A DNA stretch of 54,489 bases from positions 1 to 54,489 of IMG/VR virus record IMGVR_UViG_3300037427_001697; one strand, given 5' to 3'. Source of the stretch: a virus. Numbering within the stretch: position 1 is the first letter of the stretch; each line of letters begins with the position of its first letter. The notes beneath the pieces are model-generated. The model made no database searches and was not told where the DNA came from. It was given only the letters and a program-made list of their open reading frames with translations. This document shows positions 13,976 to 21,531 of this stretch, in pieces. Both the position numbers and the translations under genes were made by a program.

Positions 13976-14120
13976 TTATCCCGATAATATGTGTTGGGCG
14001 GCATTAGACGACCACTTAGACCCTAAATTAGAATGCGGTTGTTATGCAAGTATGGACTGTGAATGTTATTTAGAATGCGGTTGTTTTGTTGATGGCGATT
14101 GTGAGTGTGAAGAAGAATGA
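13968..14120 (+). CDS. Cysteine-rich acidic peptide with repeated Cys-x-Cys
   Basis: A 50-residue peptide with nine cysteines, eight of them in four C-x-C pairs (ECGCY, DCECY, ECGCF, DCECE) in regular spacing, with acidic residues between. The layout resembles metallothionein-like metal-binding peptides rather than a zinc finger. It overlaps both neighbours, so it is part of the operon. Function unknown. Confidence 0.55.
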   Translation: MSNYPDNMCWAALDDHLDPKLECGCYASMDCECYLECGCFVDGDCECEEE

Positions 14121-14491
14121 GATTTAAATTAGGACAACCATTAACGGAAAAAGAATGGCAAAACCTTAGTAGAGAAGATGATAAATGGCTACAAGATAAC
14201 AACTTGTGTTATTGTAATGGCTTTAATAAAATAATGAGTGAAGATGACTTTGATAGCGACGGTGATTGGGAATACTCAAAACAATGGCTAACTGATATGG
14301 AAGCCTTGAACACTTTTGATTTGTTGTGGTATGCTTGGATGAACTCCGGCTCGGCATCAATTGATGAAGTATTAGACGAAGCGCATAGAGATGTTTGTCG
14401 CATGTCAAGAAAGGAATGGAATGAATGGGTTGATGAGATGGATAAGAGAAAGATAGACTTCTCATTAACTAAACAGGAAGTGATTGAATGA
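14117..14491 (+). CDS. Hypothetical acidic protein
   Basis: A 124-residue protein starting MRFKLGQPLTEKEWQN, very rich in Asp, Glu and Trp, predicted helical, with one CYC near residue 31. It overlaps the genes before and after by four bases. No family recognised; a DNA-mimic protein is one possibility given its charge. Confidence 0.6.
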   Translation: MRFKLGQPLTEKEWQNLSREDDKWLQDNNLCYCNGFNKIMSEDDFDSDGDWEYSKQWLTDMEALNTFDLLWYAWMNSGSASIDEVLDEAHRDVCRMSRKEWNEWVDEMDKRKIDFSLTKQEVIE

Positions 14492-14799
14492 ACAAAGATT
14501 GTAATATTTGTGAAGGTAAAGGTCATTATGAAGTTGCTAATTATAGATTAGAACAGATGGAATGGGTTGAATGTATAGAATGTCTATTAACAGAACAATA
14601 CAAAGACCACATGACGGAACAGTTAGCAGATTTATTAACAAAGTCAAGTAAGCAACAGTTAGCGTTATTAGTTGCTACATTTACAGTAAGTCAAATGGAT
14701 AAAAATGACAATGATGATATAGCGAGACTTGAAGGAATGATTCAAACTAAGAATTTCGTCAATGCTATTCATGTAGCAAAAGCATACGCAGGTGAATAA
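14488..14799 (+). CDS. Small protein with DnaJ-type zinc knuckle
   Basis: A 103-residue protein starting MNKDCNICEGKGHYE, with a second pair CIEC near residue 30, so a DnaJ-like CxxCxGxG zinc site at the N-terminus. The rest is helical (LADLLTKSSKQQLALLVATF). It sits in the overlapping operon. Function unknown. Confidence 0.6.
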   Translation: MNKDCNICEGKGHYEVANYRLEQMEWVECIECLLTEQYKDHMTEQLADLLTKSSKQQLALLVATFTVSQMDKNDNDDIARLEGMIQTKNFVNAIHVAKAYAGE

Positions 14800-14800
14800 T

Positions 14801-15166
14801 ATGATTTATATGTTTAGAGAATTAGCAGAAATAACAGTGCTAAATAACATCATTAAATGGCACAAAGACCAAACGCATAATGTTGAAGCGAGCGTTGCAT
14901 CTGTTTTATTACAAGCAGGGCTTAAGGACATAGGCGATAATACAATCAAGATGAATGCAGTTTCATTACAACGGCAATTTAAGAAATTAGGTGTGCAGTT
15001 GTTTGAAACCAATGCAGTAATAAAACAAGATAATTATATTCTTACGGAAGAAGCATGGGATTTTATTGTGGCTAATTTGCACGATACAATCTATGATGAA
15101 AACGGAGAAAAAGCGGGTGAGTATTTCCTTCACCCAAATAAACTAACAGGAGATATGATAATATGA
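14801..15166 (+). CDS. Hypothetical protein, possible winged-helix domain
   Basis: A 121-residue protein. I chose the ATG at 14801 after AGGTGAATA. The region from about residue 25 to 85 (EASVASVLLQAG, SLQRQFKKLGV) alternates helices and short strands as in winged-helix or phage primase-associated domains. Its acidic end precedes a four-base overlap with the next gene. Assignment is tentative. Confidence 0.55.
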   Translation: MIYMFRELAEITVLNNIIKWHKDQTHNVEASVASVLLQAGLKDIGDNTIKMNAVSLQRQFKKLGVQLFETNAVIKQDNYILTEEAWDFIVANLHDTIYDENGEKAGEYFLHPNKLTGDMII

Positions 15167-15405
15167 ATACAAATGTAGAATTTAGAATAGTAGATAGCCC
15201 CGATTTACCACCTTTGGTAATATCGCAGAATGAAGATGATAACCCAAAGGTAGTAATTAACACTCATCATAGACTATGGATTAGTCTTAATCGTAGAGTA
15301 ATTGCAGGAATTATGGAAGCATTACAAGAAAAGATGGATATGATTCTAACAAGTTATTTAGAAGAAAACTATGCTTTTGAAAAACAAGACAGGGAGTTTG
15401 TTTGA
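15163..15405 (+). CDS. Hypothetical small protein
   Basis: An 80-residue protein starting MNTNVEFRIVDSPDL, beta-like at first (PPLVISQ, PKVVINTHHRL) then a helix (IAGIMEALQEKMDMIL). GGAG lies upstream. Gene overlap with the preceding frame supports it. No family recognised. Confidence 0.6.
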   Translation: MNTNVEFRIVDSPDLPPLVISQNEDDNPKVVINTHHRLWISLNRRVIAGIMEALQEKMDMILTSYLEENYAFEKQDREFV

Positions 15406-15406
15406 A

Positions 15407-15823
15407 ATGACAGTTCAAAAAGAATGTCAAATGTGCAAAACACTTTTTGTTGCGAGAAGTGCTAAATCAGCAAGATGGCAAAAACACTGTCTTGATTGTT
15501 ATTTAAAGGTTAAAAATAATAAAACTTTTCAACTTAAAAGGTATGAAGAGTTTGAAGAAACTAAACTTAAAGTGATTAAAATTGATATTGCTAAACTTCA
15601 ACAAGAAGTTGATTCAATACCAAGTATAATCAAAGGAGAGTTAAATAACTCATTAAATACATTAATAGATGCAGACTTTCTTAAAACAGTAAAGGAAGAA
15701 ATGCATACTCAACTTTTTTCTTTATGGTTAGAAAAACAAGAAGAAGATAAACAATTCAAAGAGAAGATGCAAAGGCAACTTCTTACACTCAACAACAAGA
15801 TTTTGGAGTTGATGAAAAAATAA
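15407..15823 (+). CDS. Zinc finger plus coiled-coil protein
   Basis: A 138-residue protein. CQMC and CLDC near the N-terminus with a basic stretch between form a zinc finger; the remainder is a long helical coiled coil (LQQEVDSIPSII, later LLTLNNKILELMKK). I chose the ATG at 15407 because AGGGAG lies upstream, whereas the longer frame from 15371 overlaps the previous gene. A hairpin follows, so this is the last gene of its operon. Confidence 0.6.
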   Translation: MTVQKECQMCKTLFVARSAKSARWQKHCLDCYLKVKNNKTFQLKRYEEFEETKLKVIKIDIAKLQQEVDSIPSIIKGELNNSLNTLIDADFLKTVKEEMHTQLFSLWLEKQEEDKQFKEKMQRQLLTLNNKILELMKK

Positions 15824-15832
15824 AGTCAAGGC

Positions 15833-15875
15833 TTAAAGGAGGCCGACAAAACTTATTTGTGAACTCCTTTAAATA
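15833..15875 (+). terminator. Hairpin ending one unit, with TATA-like box of the next
   Basis: TTAAAGGAG (15833-15841) and CTCCTTTAA (15864-15872) form a perfect nine-pair stem after the zinc/coiled-coil gene. Its 3' arm runs into TTTAAATA (15868-15875), a TATA-like box about 35 bases before the ubiquitin-like gene. The ubiquitin-like gene therefore seems to be a separate transcript. Confidence 0.5.
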
Positions 15876-15910
15876 GTTAAGAGGAATAGCAAGAACGGAG
15901 AGGATTAATT

Positions 15911-16120
15911 ATGTCAATTAAATTAAGAATTATGAATGAAACAGGCCACACAGAACTGATGATGGCCTCAAGCGAGATTATAGAACAGATAGATACACAC
16001 CCTACACATTGGGCTATCATTGATGGTGATATTGTATCAAGAGAAGATATTAGAGGTATCAATTGGGAAGAAGTATCTTCCGTTGATTTGATTCCGGCAA
16101 TTGTCGGAGGACAGGAATAA
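15911..16120 (+). CDS. Ubiquitin-like beta-grasp protein, ThiS/MoaD/SAMP type, ending Gly-Gly-Gln-Glu
   Basis: A 69-residue protein. The layout is beta-grasp: strand 3-9 (IKLRIMN), strand from 13, short helix 21-27 (SEIIEQI), then WAIIDGDIVSREDI (34-47) and the last strand VDLIPAIVGG (58-67). The middle and end resemble ThiS (NGEIVPRxxW, then IIPAVAGG). Gly66-Gly67 is the carboxyl end that E1 enzymes adenylate in ThiS, MoaD and SAMP proteins. Here Gln-Glu follows, so trimming would be needed, as in QbsE, which the JAMM enzyme QbsD processes. GGAGAGG precedes the start; its own TATA and a strong terminator surround it. An E1-like gene and a JAMM gene lie downstream. Fold is inferred from sequence, not modelled. 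Confidence 0.6.
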   Translation: MSIKLRIMNETGHTELMMASSEIIEQIDTHPTHWAIIDGDIVSREDIRGINWEEVSSVDLIPAIVGGQE

Positions 16121-16154
16121 GCGGAAGTTTGCTAACTCCCTCTAACTACTCTTT

Positions 16155-16203
16155 GGGGTAGCACATAGTTTAGTTCCATTTACTATGTGCTATCCCTTTT
16201 TTT
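16155..16203 (+). terminator. Strong hairpin terminator after the ubiquitin-like gene
   Basis: GGGGTAGCACATAGT (16155-16169) pairs with ACTATGTGCTATCCC (16182-16196) with one wobble, followed by seven T residues. It looks like a bacterial intrinsic terminator and makes the ubiquitin-like gene a one-gene unit. Confidence 0.7.
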
Positions 16204-16227
16204 AATAAACAAAAAATGGACTTTATT

Positions 16228-16245
16228 CCTTATTTAAACATAAGG
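16228..16245 (+). promoter_or_regulatory. TATA box inside an inverted repeat, reductase promoter
   Basis: CCTTATTTAAACATAAGG is an inverted repeat (CCTTAT / ATAAGG) around TTTAAA, about 50 bases before the reductase start. The design repeats that of the helicase promoter at 9838, suggesting a dimeric regulator over the TATA box. Confidence 0.45.
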
Positions 16246-16293
16246 GATATATTTATGCCGGCAACTTAAGTCGGAGAAATGCAGGTGAAAAAT

Positions 16294-18156
16294 ATGGAAC
16301 AAGCCCCCAATAAGAAAATTTTATCAGATATAACAGTGCATATGAAATATGCAAAATTTAAGCCCGAACTTCTAAGAAGAGAAACTTGGGAAGAGATTTG
16401 TGAAAGAAATATGAATATGCATATTAAGAAATATCCAATGTTAGAACAAGACATTAGAGATGTTTATGCACATTTTGTAATACCTAAGTTAGTATTACCA
16501 TCAATGCGCTCAATGCAATTTGCAGGAAAGCCAATTGATATATCACCAAATAGAGTATATAATTGTGCATATATGCCAATAGATTCACACTTAGCCTTTA
16601 GCGAGGCTATGTTTTTATTACTTGGTGGAACAGGAGTTGGATATTCTGTTCAAAGACACCATGTAGAACAATTACCCGAATTGATAATGCCAAATCCGGA
16701 TAGACAAAGAAGATATTTAATTGCCGATTCAATTGAAGGTTGGGCTGATGCAGTTAAAATTCTTTTAGAGTGTTATATGGGAATTAGGAAATCAACTCCT
16801 ATTTTTGATTATTCCGATATAAGAGAGAAAGGAGCATTATTAATTACTTCTGGTGGTAAAGCACCCGGTTCTCAACCATTAAGAGAATGTTTAGTTAAAA
16901 TAGAAGGAATCTTACAAAGATGCGGTAATTATCAACTTAATCCTATATATTGCCATGATATTATGTGTCATATTGCTGATGCAGTATTAAGTGGTGGAAT
17001 TAGGAGAGCCGCTATGATTAGTTTGTTTTCTGCTGATGATATGGGAATGATTGCCGCTAAATCCGGTAAATGGTGGGAAAATAACCCACAAAGGGGCAGG
17101 GCAAACAATTCAGCAGTTTTACTTAGACATAGAATAACTAAAGATTATTTCTTAAATCTATGGAATAGAATTAAAGCGTCAGGAAGCGGAGAACCCGGAA
17201 TTTATTTCAATAATGACAAAGATTGGGGAACAAACCCTTGTTGTGAGATTGCTTTACGACCATATCAATTTTGTAATTTAACAGAAGTTAATGCTTCTAA
17301 TGTAAAAGACCAAGCGGATTTAGAAGCAAGAGTTAGTGCAGGAGCATTCTTAGGAACATTACAAGCAGGATATACTGATTTTCATTATTTAAGAGAAATA
17401 TGGAGAAAGAATACAGAAAAAGATGCACTATTAGGAGTATCTATGACAGGTATTGCCGCTAATAAAGTAGCGGAATTAGATTTACACATGGCCGCAATTG
17501 AGGTAGTTAATGAAAATAAGAGAGTAGCAGAAATAATAGGAATAAAACCTGCCGCAAGAACAACTTGCATAAAACCTGCTGGAACAACTTCTCTTGTTTT
17601 AGGAACAAGTAGTGGTATTCATGCTTACCACGATGAGTATTATATTAGGAGACTAAGAGTTGGTAAGAATGAAGCAATTTATGGCTATCTTTCCAAAGAA
17701 CACCCATCGTTAATTGAAGATGAGTATTTTAAGCCACACGAACAAGCGGTTATTTCAGTTCCTCAACAAGCACCATTAAATGCTATTACTCGTAATGAAT
17801 CAGTATTTGATTTATTAGAAAGAATTAAGGAATTTAGCATTAGTTGGGTTAGAGCAGGACACAAAGATGGGCTAAATACCCATAATGTTTCAGCAACAGT
17901 TTCTATTAAAGAAGATGAATGGGAGTCTGTTGGAGATTGGTTTTGGCTTAACCGGCATTATTATAATGGTCTTTCAGTCCTTCCTTTTGATGGGGGAACA
18001 TATACTCAAGCACCGTTTGAAACTTGCGATAAAGACAAGTTTGAAGAATTAAGCGGGGCATTGACAAATGTTGATTTAACGAAAGTTATTGAAACTCAAG
18101 ACAATACTGACTTGTCGGGTGAATTAGCCTGTGCAGGTGGGTCTTGCGAAATATAA
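16294..18156 (+). CDS. nrdJ: Class II (B12-dependent) ribonucleoside triphosphate reductase
   Basis: A 620-residue enzyme making deoxyribonucleotides with adenosylcobalamin. It resembles the monomeric Lactobacillus-type class II reductase in length and motifs: YNCAYMP (redox cysteine), NPCCEI (thiyl radical cysteine and catalytic Glu), QFCNLTEV (second redox cysteine), KPAGTTSLVLGTSSGIH, and the C-terminal swinging pair CAGGSCEI. No oxygen or second subunit is needed. I prefer ATG 16294 (AGGTG six bases upstream) over 16279. It has its own promoter, fitting a need for nucleotides during replication of an AT-rich genome. Class II use implies a host that makes or imports B12. Confidence 0.92.
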   Translation: MEQAPNKKILSDITVHMKYAKFKPELLRRETWEEICERNMNMHIKKYPMLEQDIRDVYAHFVIPKLVLPSMRSMQFAGKPIDISPNRVYNCAYMPIDSHLAFSEAMFLLLGGTGVGYSVQRHHVEQLPELIMPNPDRQRRYLIADSIEGWADAVKILLECYMGIRKSTPIFDYSDIREKGALLITSGGKAPGSQPLRECLVKIEGILQRCGNYQLNPIYCHDIMCHIADAVLSGGIRRAAMISLFSADDMGMIAAKSGKWWENNPQRGRANNSAVLLRHRITKDYFLNLWNRIKASGSGEPGIYFNNDKDWGTNPCCEIALRPYQFCNLTEVNASNVKDQADLEARVSAGAFLGTLQAGYTDFHYLREIWRKNTEKDALLGVSMTGIAANKVAELDLHMAAIEVVNENKRVAEIIGIKPAARTTCIKPAGTTSLVLGTSSGIHAYHDEYYIRRLRVGKNEAIYGYLSKEHPSLIEDEYFKPHEQAVISVPQQAPLNAITRNESVFDLLERIKEFSISWVRAGHKDGLNTHNVSATVSIKEDEWESVGDWFWLNRHYYNGLSVLPFDGGTYTQAPFETCDKDKFEELSGALTNVDLTKVIETQDNTDLSGELACAGGSCEI

Positions 18157-18166
18157 GGTGAAAACT

Positions 18167-18541
18167 ATGAAGAAACTCTTTGCTACATACAAGGAGTATC
18201 TTTCAGCAGTAATAATAATGATTAGGGATTATTCGCCAGTGAATATCCATAGAGTAAAAATGGCAATAAATGTCTGTGAGTCTTTGATAGATGATAGAGA
18301 CAAAATGTATAGAATGAATGATACTCTTATGCTTTGTTTTTGGGATATTAGAGAAGCAATTGAAATGGGCTTCCCTCAATATCTAAAGCAGGAATTAAAA
18401 CTCTCTAAAGAAATAGTTGAGTATCACAAATATAATTGTGAAGGTGAACCGGATTGTAAGGTTTGCCAAGTTCAAATAAAAATTAAAGAACAATTGAGGA
18501 ATAACAATGAAAGAAAAAGACCCGAACTATACCTTGTCTAA
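18167..18541 (+). CDS. Hypothetical helical protein after the reductase
   Basis: A 124-residue helical protein starting MKKLFATYKEYLSAV. AAGGTG lies upstream of the ATG. Three cysteines and a His (YHKYNCEGEPDCKVCQ) near residue 95 could bind a metal. The gene starts 10 bases after the reductase, so co-transcription is likely. No family recognised. Confidence 0.6.
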   Translation: MKKLFATYKEYLSAVIIMIRDYSPVNIHRVKMAINVCESLIDDRDKMYRMNDTLMLCFWDIREAIEMGFPQYLKQELKLSKEIVEYHKYNCEGEPDCKVCQVQIKIKEQLRNNNERKRPELYLV

Positions 18542-18668
18542 TAGGACAAAGAAAAGAATAGCCACACGATGCCGTGTGTGCGGAGGGCAGTTATTAAACG
18601 CCCAAGAAATTAAAAATGAAATTCACGCAGAATGCGATAAAGATAATAACAATATATATTTGATGTGA
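18507..18668 (+). CDS. Very small protein with partial zinc motif
   Basis: A 53-residue protein starting MKEKDPNYTLSNRTKK, with CRVCGG and a later His..Cys (HAEC), a CxxC-H-C zinc site. It overlaps the previous gene by 35 bases and has GAGGA upstream. Confidence 0.5.
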   Translation: MKEKDPNYTLSNRTKKRIATRCRVCGGQLLNAQEIKNEIHAECDKDNNNIYLM

Positions 18669-18672
18669 TAAT

Positions 18673-19908
18673 ATGAGTAGAGAATGTAATTTAAATATAG
18701 CAAGACCTGACGATTCAAGGATAACAGATACGACAACAATAAGATGTGAAACACATGATTTTGGAAATCAAAGGTCTGTTGGTATTCAAAGAGGAAAGAA
18801 AGACCCTGTTCATGCAGGATTAGAAGATTTTTGGAGAGGTATTATTTCCCCAAGAAATAGATATAGTAGTGGATTTGGTTACAAATTTAATCATGTTGTT
18901 ATGGTTAAAACCTGCCCTGTTGTATTAAGCCGAGAAGGTATTAGGTATCAACTAAATGGTAAATCATATAGCCTTGCTACCATATGTTCAGCATTAGCAA
19001 GACTAACCTACAAATCTTGTTTTGAAGATAATCCGGAAGTATTGTTGAGTAGTTTGTATTCAACATTATCACTACCGGAAAATGTTAGATATTGTTTAGA
19101 GAATCGTGCGCCATATCATTTTATTCATGACTTTGAAAAAATAGAAGTTAGACTAAATGTTGTGCAAATAGATGATAATATGCTCGCTATGGAAATAAGC
19201 GACGGTATTTGGGGAGAAATAACCCCAAGACAATTAGATACTTTTTGTAATTTTTATCATCTTGGTAAATCAAGAGGTTCATGGAAAAAACTTGGCCCAA
19301 AATATTTATTCAAGAAACTATTGGGTAGAGAACCAACAACTGCTGAAAAGAAAGTTATGAGAGCATTTCTAATGCAGAACAGAACTCAAGATATGGTTGA
19401 AGAAAGAGCATTACAATTAGTAAAGGATTTATGCAATCAACATGATGGTCGCATTCATGCAGTTTATGATGAAGAAGGAATATTAACTACAATGTATGTT
19501 AGAGGTAGAGGCTACGATTGGAAACTAACTAATAACAGATATAAGACAGGAATACAAATGGTATCAACTTATATTTGGCAACCAAAGAAAGATGTTGTTG
19601 CTGAATTTGAAGAAAGCAATTGGATGCTTGGGAACATTAGTGTAGTTGAGGGAACAAAGTATTTCAATATCAATGAGAGTAATGAAGAAGATTTCAAGTT
19701 TTGGAGTGGGCCGATTTGTATAGACAATGTGGCGAATAATTCACCATTAGGCGACCAATTCGCAGGTAGAGCATTAGCACTTCTAAATGATTTAATAACA
19801 GTAAAAATGGTATCAACTATCAAGGGATATATGATACACGATGCGAATAAATATAGGATTGAGGGGAATGAAATTAATTTGCGAAGAATGCAGAAGCCAA
19901 AACAATGA
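18673..19908 (+). CDS. Large hypothetical protein, no recognised domain
   Basis: A 411-residue soluble protein starting MSRECNLNIARPDDSR. There is a Trp/Gly/Arg-rich region (EDFWRGIISPRNRYSSGFGYK), and around residues 215-255 a helical LGREPTTAEKKVMRAFL that could be a DNA-binding helix-turn-helix-like part. The C-terminal half is beta-rich. GTGATA precedes the ATG. It overlaps the TFB gene by 41 bases. I recognise no family; the size and place next to TFB make it worth a structural prediction. Confidence 0.65.
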   Translation: MSRECNLNIARPDDSRITDTTTIRCETHDFGNQRSVGIQRGKKDPVHAGLEDFWRGIISPRNRYSSGFGYKFNHVVMVKTCPVVLSREGIRYQLNGKSYSLATICSALARLTYKSCFEDNPEVLLSSLYSTLSLPENVRYCLENRAPYHFIHDFEKIEVRLNVVQIDDNMLAMEISDGIWGEITPRQLDTFCNFYHLGKSRGSWKKLGPKYLFKKLLGREPTTAEKKVMRAFLMQNRTQDMVEERALQLVKDLCNQHDGRIHAVYDEEGILTTMYVRGRGYDWKLTNNRYKTGIQMVSTYIWQPKKDVVAEFEESNWMLGNISVVEGTKYFNINESNEEDFKFWSGPICIDNVANNSPLGDQFAGRALALLNDLITVKMVSTIKGYMIHDANKYRIEGNEINLRRMQKPKQ

Positions 19909-20716
19909 GTTTAATGAACGGCTTGGCGAAACAGTTTGTAAAGACTGTGGACTTGTTTTGATAACAGAAATGTTTGAAGAGACAGTTCATATTCTTGATT
20001 CAACAGGTGAGTTAGTTCATTCACCGGACAGAAATAAATTAGGTTCTGTAATAACGGGTAAAGGTTCTTTCAAGTATAATAAGTATGGAATGAATAGTGT
20101 TTTACCTAAGCATATCCAAAATGGAATTAGATTCTGTAATATGGTATTAGCAAATGTAGCACCTAATAGTTCTCTCCAAGCGAGAGTTGAAAAACTATAC
20201 ATTGATTGTCTAAATAGAAGCCTATTTGGAAGAAGCCAATACGAAGCAAGAGCAACCGCAGTTGTTTATTATGCACTAAAGGAGAACGGAACTCCGCACA
20301 CTATCAAAGATGTATGCGCTGAATTTAGCCCTAATGTCAAATCAGTTAAAAGATTAGTAAGGAAGATTAATCAGTTTCATAGAAATAGTATTAATTACAA
20401 ACCGATTAATCCGCAGTATGCTTTGATACAGACATTAATAAAAATAACAGATGACATAACTTTTAGAAGTCAATGTATTCATGTGTTAGAGTATTTTGAA
20501 ACAGTAGTCTTAAACTCTACCTTCAATAAAGGTAGGTCATACTACGCCTCTATTATTTGGATAACGGCTAATGTATATGTTAAGGATAATATTACTAAAG
20601 AGAGAATATGTGAGAAAACAGGATTCTCAAGATGGATTGTTTGGAAACAAACAAAAGCAATACTGAATTTAATCGGTGTTGAATTAGTTGAAGAACTAAA
20701 AGGAAAAGAATTATGA
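19868..20716 (+). CDS. tfb: Archaeal transcription initiation factor TFB homolog
   Basis: A 282-residue factor like archaeal TFB / eukaryotic TFIIB, which binds TBP at promoters and recruits RNA polymerase. An N-terminal zinc ribbon (Cys5, Cys8, Cys24, Cys27) is followed by a linker with TGKGSFKYNKYG and two cyclin-like repeats, whose cores are RATAVVYYALKENGTPHTIKDV and ASIIWITANVYVKDNITKERI (landmark residues only). The last repeat ends in a likely helix-turn-helix (CEKTGFSRWIVWKQ) that would read the BRE element. GAGGGG precedes the ATG. A viral TFB could redirect host polymerase to viral promoters such as those listed here. No viral TBP is seen. Confidence 0.85.
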   Translation: MKLICEECRSQNNEFNERLGETVCKDCGLVLITEMFEETVHILDSTGELVHSPDRNKLGSVITGKGSFKYNKYGMNSVLPKHIQNGIRFCNMVLANVAPNSSLQARVEKLYIDCLNRSLFGRSQYEARATAVVYYALKENGTPHTIKDVCAEFSPNVKSVKRLVRKINQFHRNSINYKPINPQYALIQTLIKITDDITFRSQCIHVLEYFETVVLNSTFNKGRSYYASIIWITANVYVKDNITKERICEKTGFSRWIVWKQTKAILNLIGVELVEELKGKEL

Positions 20717-20727
20717 GAGGAATAACA

Positions 20728-20961
20728 ATGTGGAAAGGAACAGAAGAAGAATTTAAAAAACTAAAAGAGAGCAGACATAAAATAGAAATGGCTTTCTTAG
20801 AGAATAAAGATAGAATAGTAAAGGAAATAAATCAAATGTATCAAAATGATTTAGAACATGATATGACTATTCTAAAGAAAGATGATTGGCTAACTAATTT
20901 CTTTATGGAATTATATATGGCACTCAATATAGTTAGATTAGAAGAAGAAAGCAAGGAGTGA
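20728..20961 (+). CDS. Small helical hypothetical protein
   Basis: A 77-residue charged helical protein starting MWKGTEEEFKKLKES, with AGAGGAA before the ATG. It sits between TFB and the E1-like gene, 6 bases before the latter, and so is probably co-translated with the ubiquitin-like pathway genes. It could be an accessory protein, but nothing identifies it. Confidence 0.55.
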   Translation: MWKGTEEEFKKLKESRHKIEMAFLENKDRIVKEINQMYQNDLEHDMTILKKDDWLTNFFMELYMALNIVRLEEESKE

Positions 20962-20967
20962 ATAAAA

Positions 20968-21531
20968 ATGAAAAGAAAAATATTAGTAATTGGAGCAGGT
21001 GGTATTGGGAGTTTCTTGATACCGCTTTTAGATAAAGTAGAACTGTATAACATATCAGTGGCAGACCCCGATACGGTAGAAACAAAGAATCTACCATATC
21101 AAAACTTTACAGAAGAAGATGTTAATTTATACAAAGTAAGTAGTATGAATGCTCGGCATAACAGTGTTAGTAAGGCGAGTCAATTTCCTATTCTAACAGA
21201 AAAACAAATGCAAGGATATGACTTGGTTATTTGTTGTGTAGATAACTTAGGCGTGAGAAAGACTTTATACAACACAAGTATTAAATGGCTTGATTTACGA
21301 GCGCAAGGCAGGAATGCCGCTTTAGTAAGTTATAAGGCCGACCCGAAAATGTATGATATGCTTTTAGCGGGTGAAGAACGGTCTTTTTCTTGTCAAGGTG
21401 ATTCTTGGAATGGTTCAAATGAGGGAGTTCACTTTATGCAAGTTGCTATTGCAGGAATGGGCGCACAATGGACTCAAAGATGGTTTCAAAATAATGATGA
21501 AGTTAGAGATTATATGGTGGTGAATCTATGA
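20968..21531 (+). CDS. E1-like adenylyltransferase (ThiF/MoeB/UBA superfamily)
   Basis: A 187-residue protein made of little more than the Rossmann core of E1 enzymes, which adenylate the C-terminal Gly of ubiquitin-like proteins. Motifs: GAGGIGS (9-15), ADPDTVETKNLPYQ (32-45) matching ThiF DxDxVxxxNLxRQ, and CCVDNLGVR (89-97). The arginine of NLxRQ is Tyr44 here. A cysteine after the core (SCQGD, Cys142) could form a thioester. ThiF is about 250 residues, so this is a short form lacking the usual zinc cysteines. GGAG precedes it. It overlaps the Myb-like gene, with the JAMM gene next. Confidence 0.75.
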   Translation: MKRKILVIGAGGIGSFLIPLLDKVELYNISVADPDTVETKNLPYQNFTEEDVNLYKVSSMNARHNSVSKASQFPILTEKQMQGYDLVICCVDNLGVRKTLYNTSIKWLDLRAQGRNAALVSYKADPKMYDMLLAGEERSFSCQGDSWNGSNEGVHFMQVAIAGMGAQWTQRWFQNNDEVRDYMVVNL

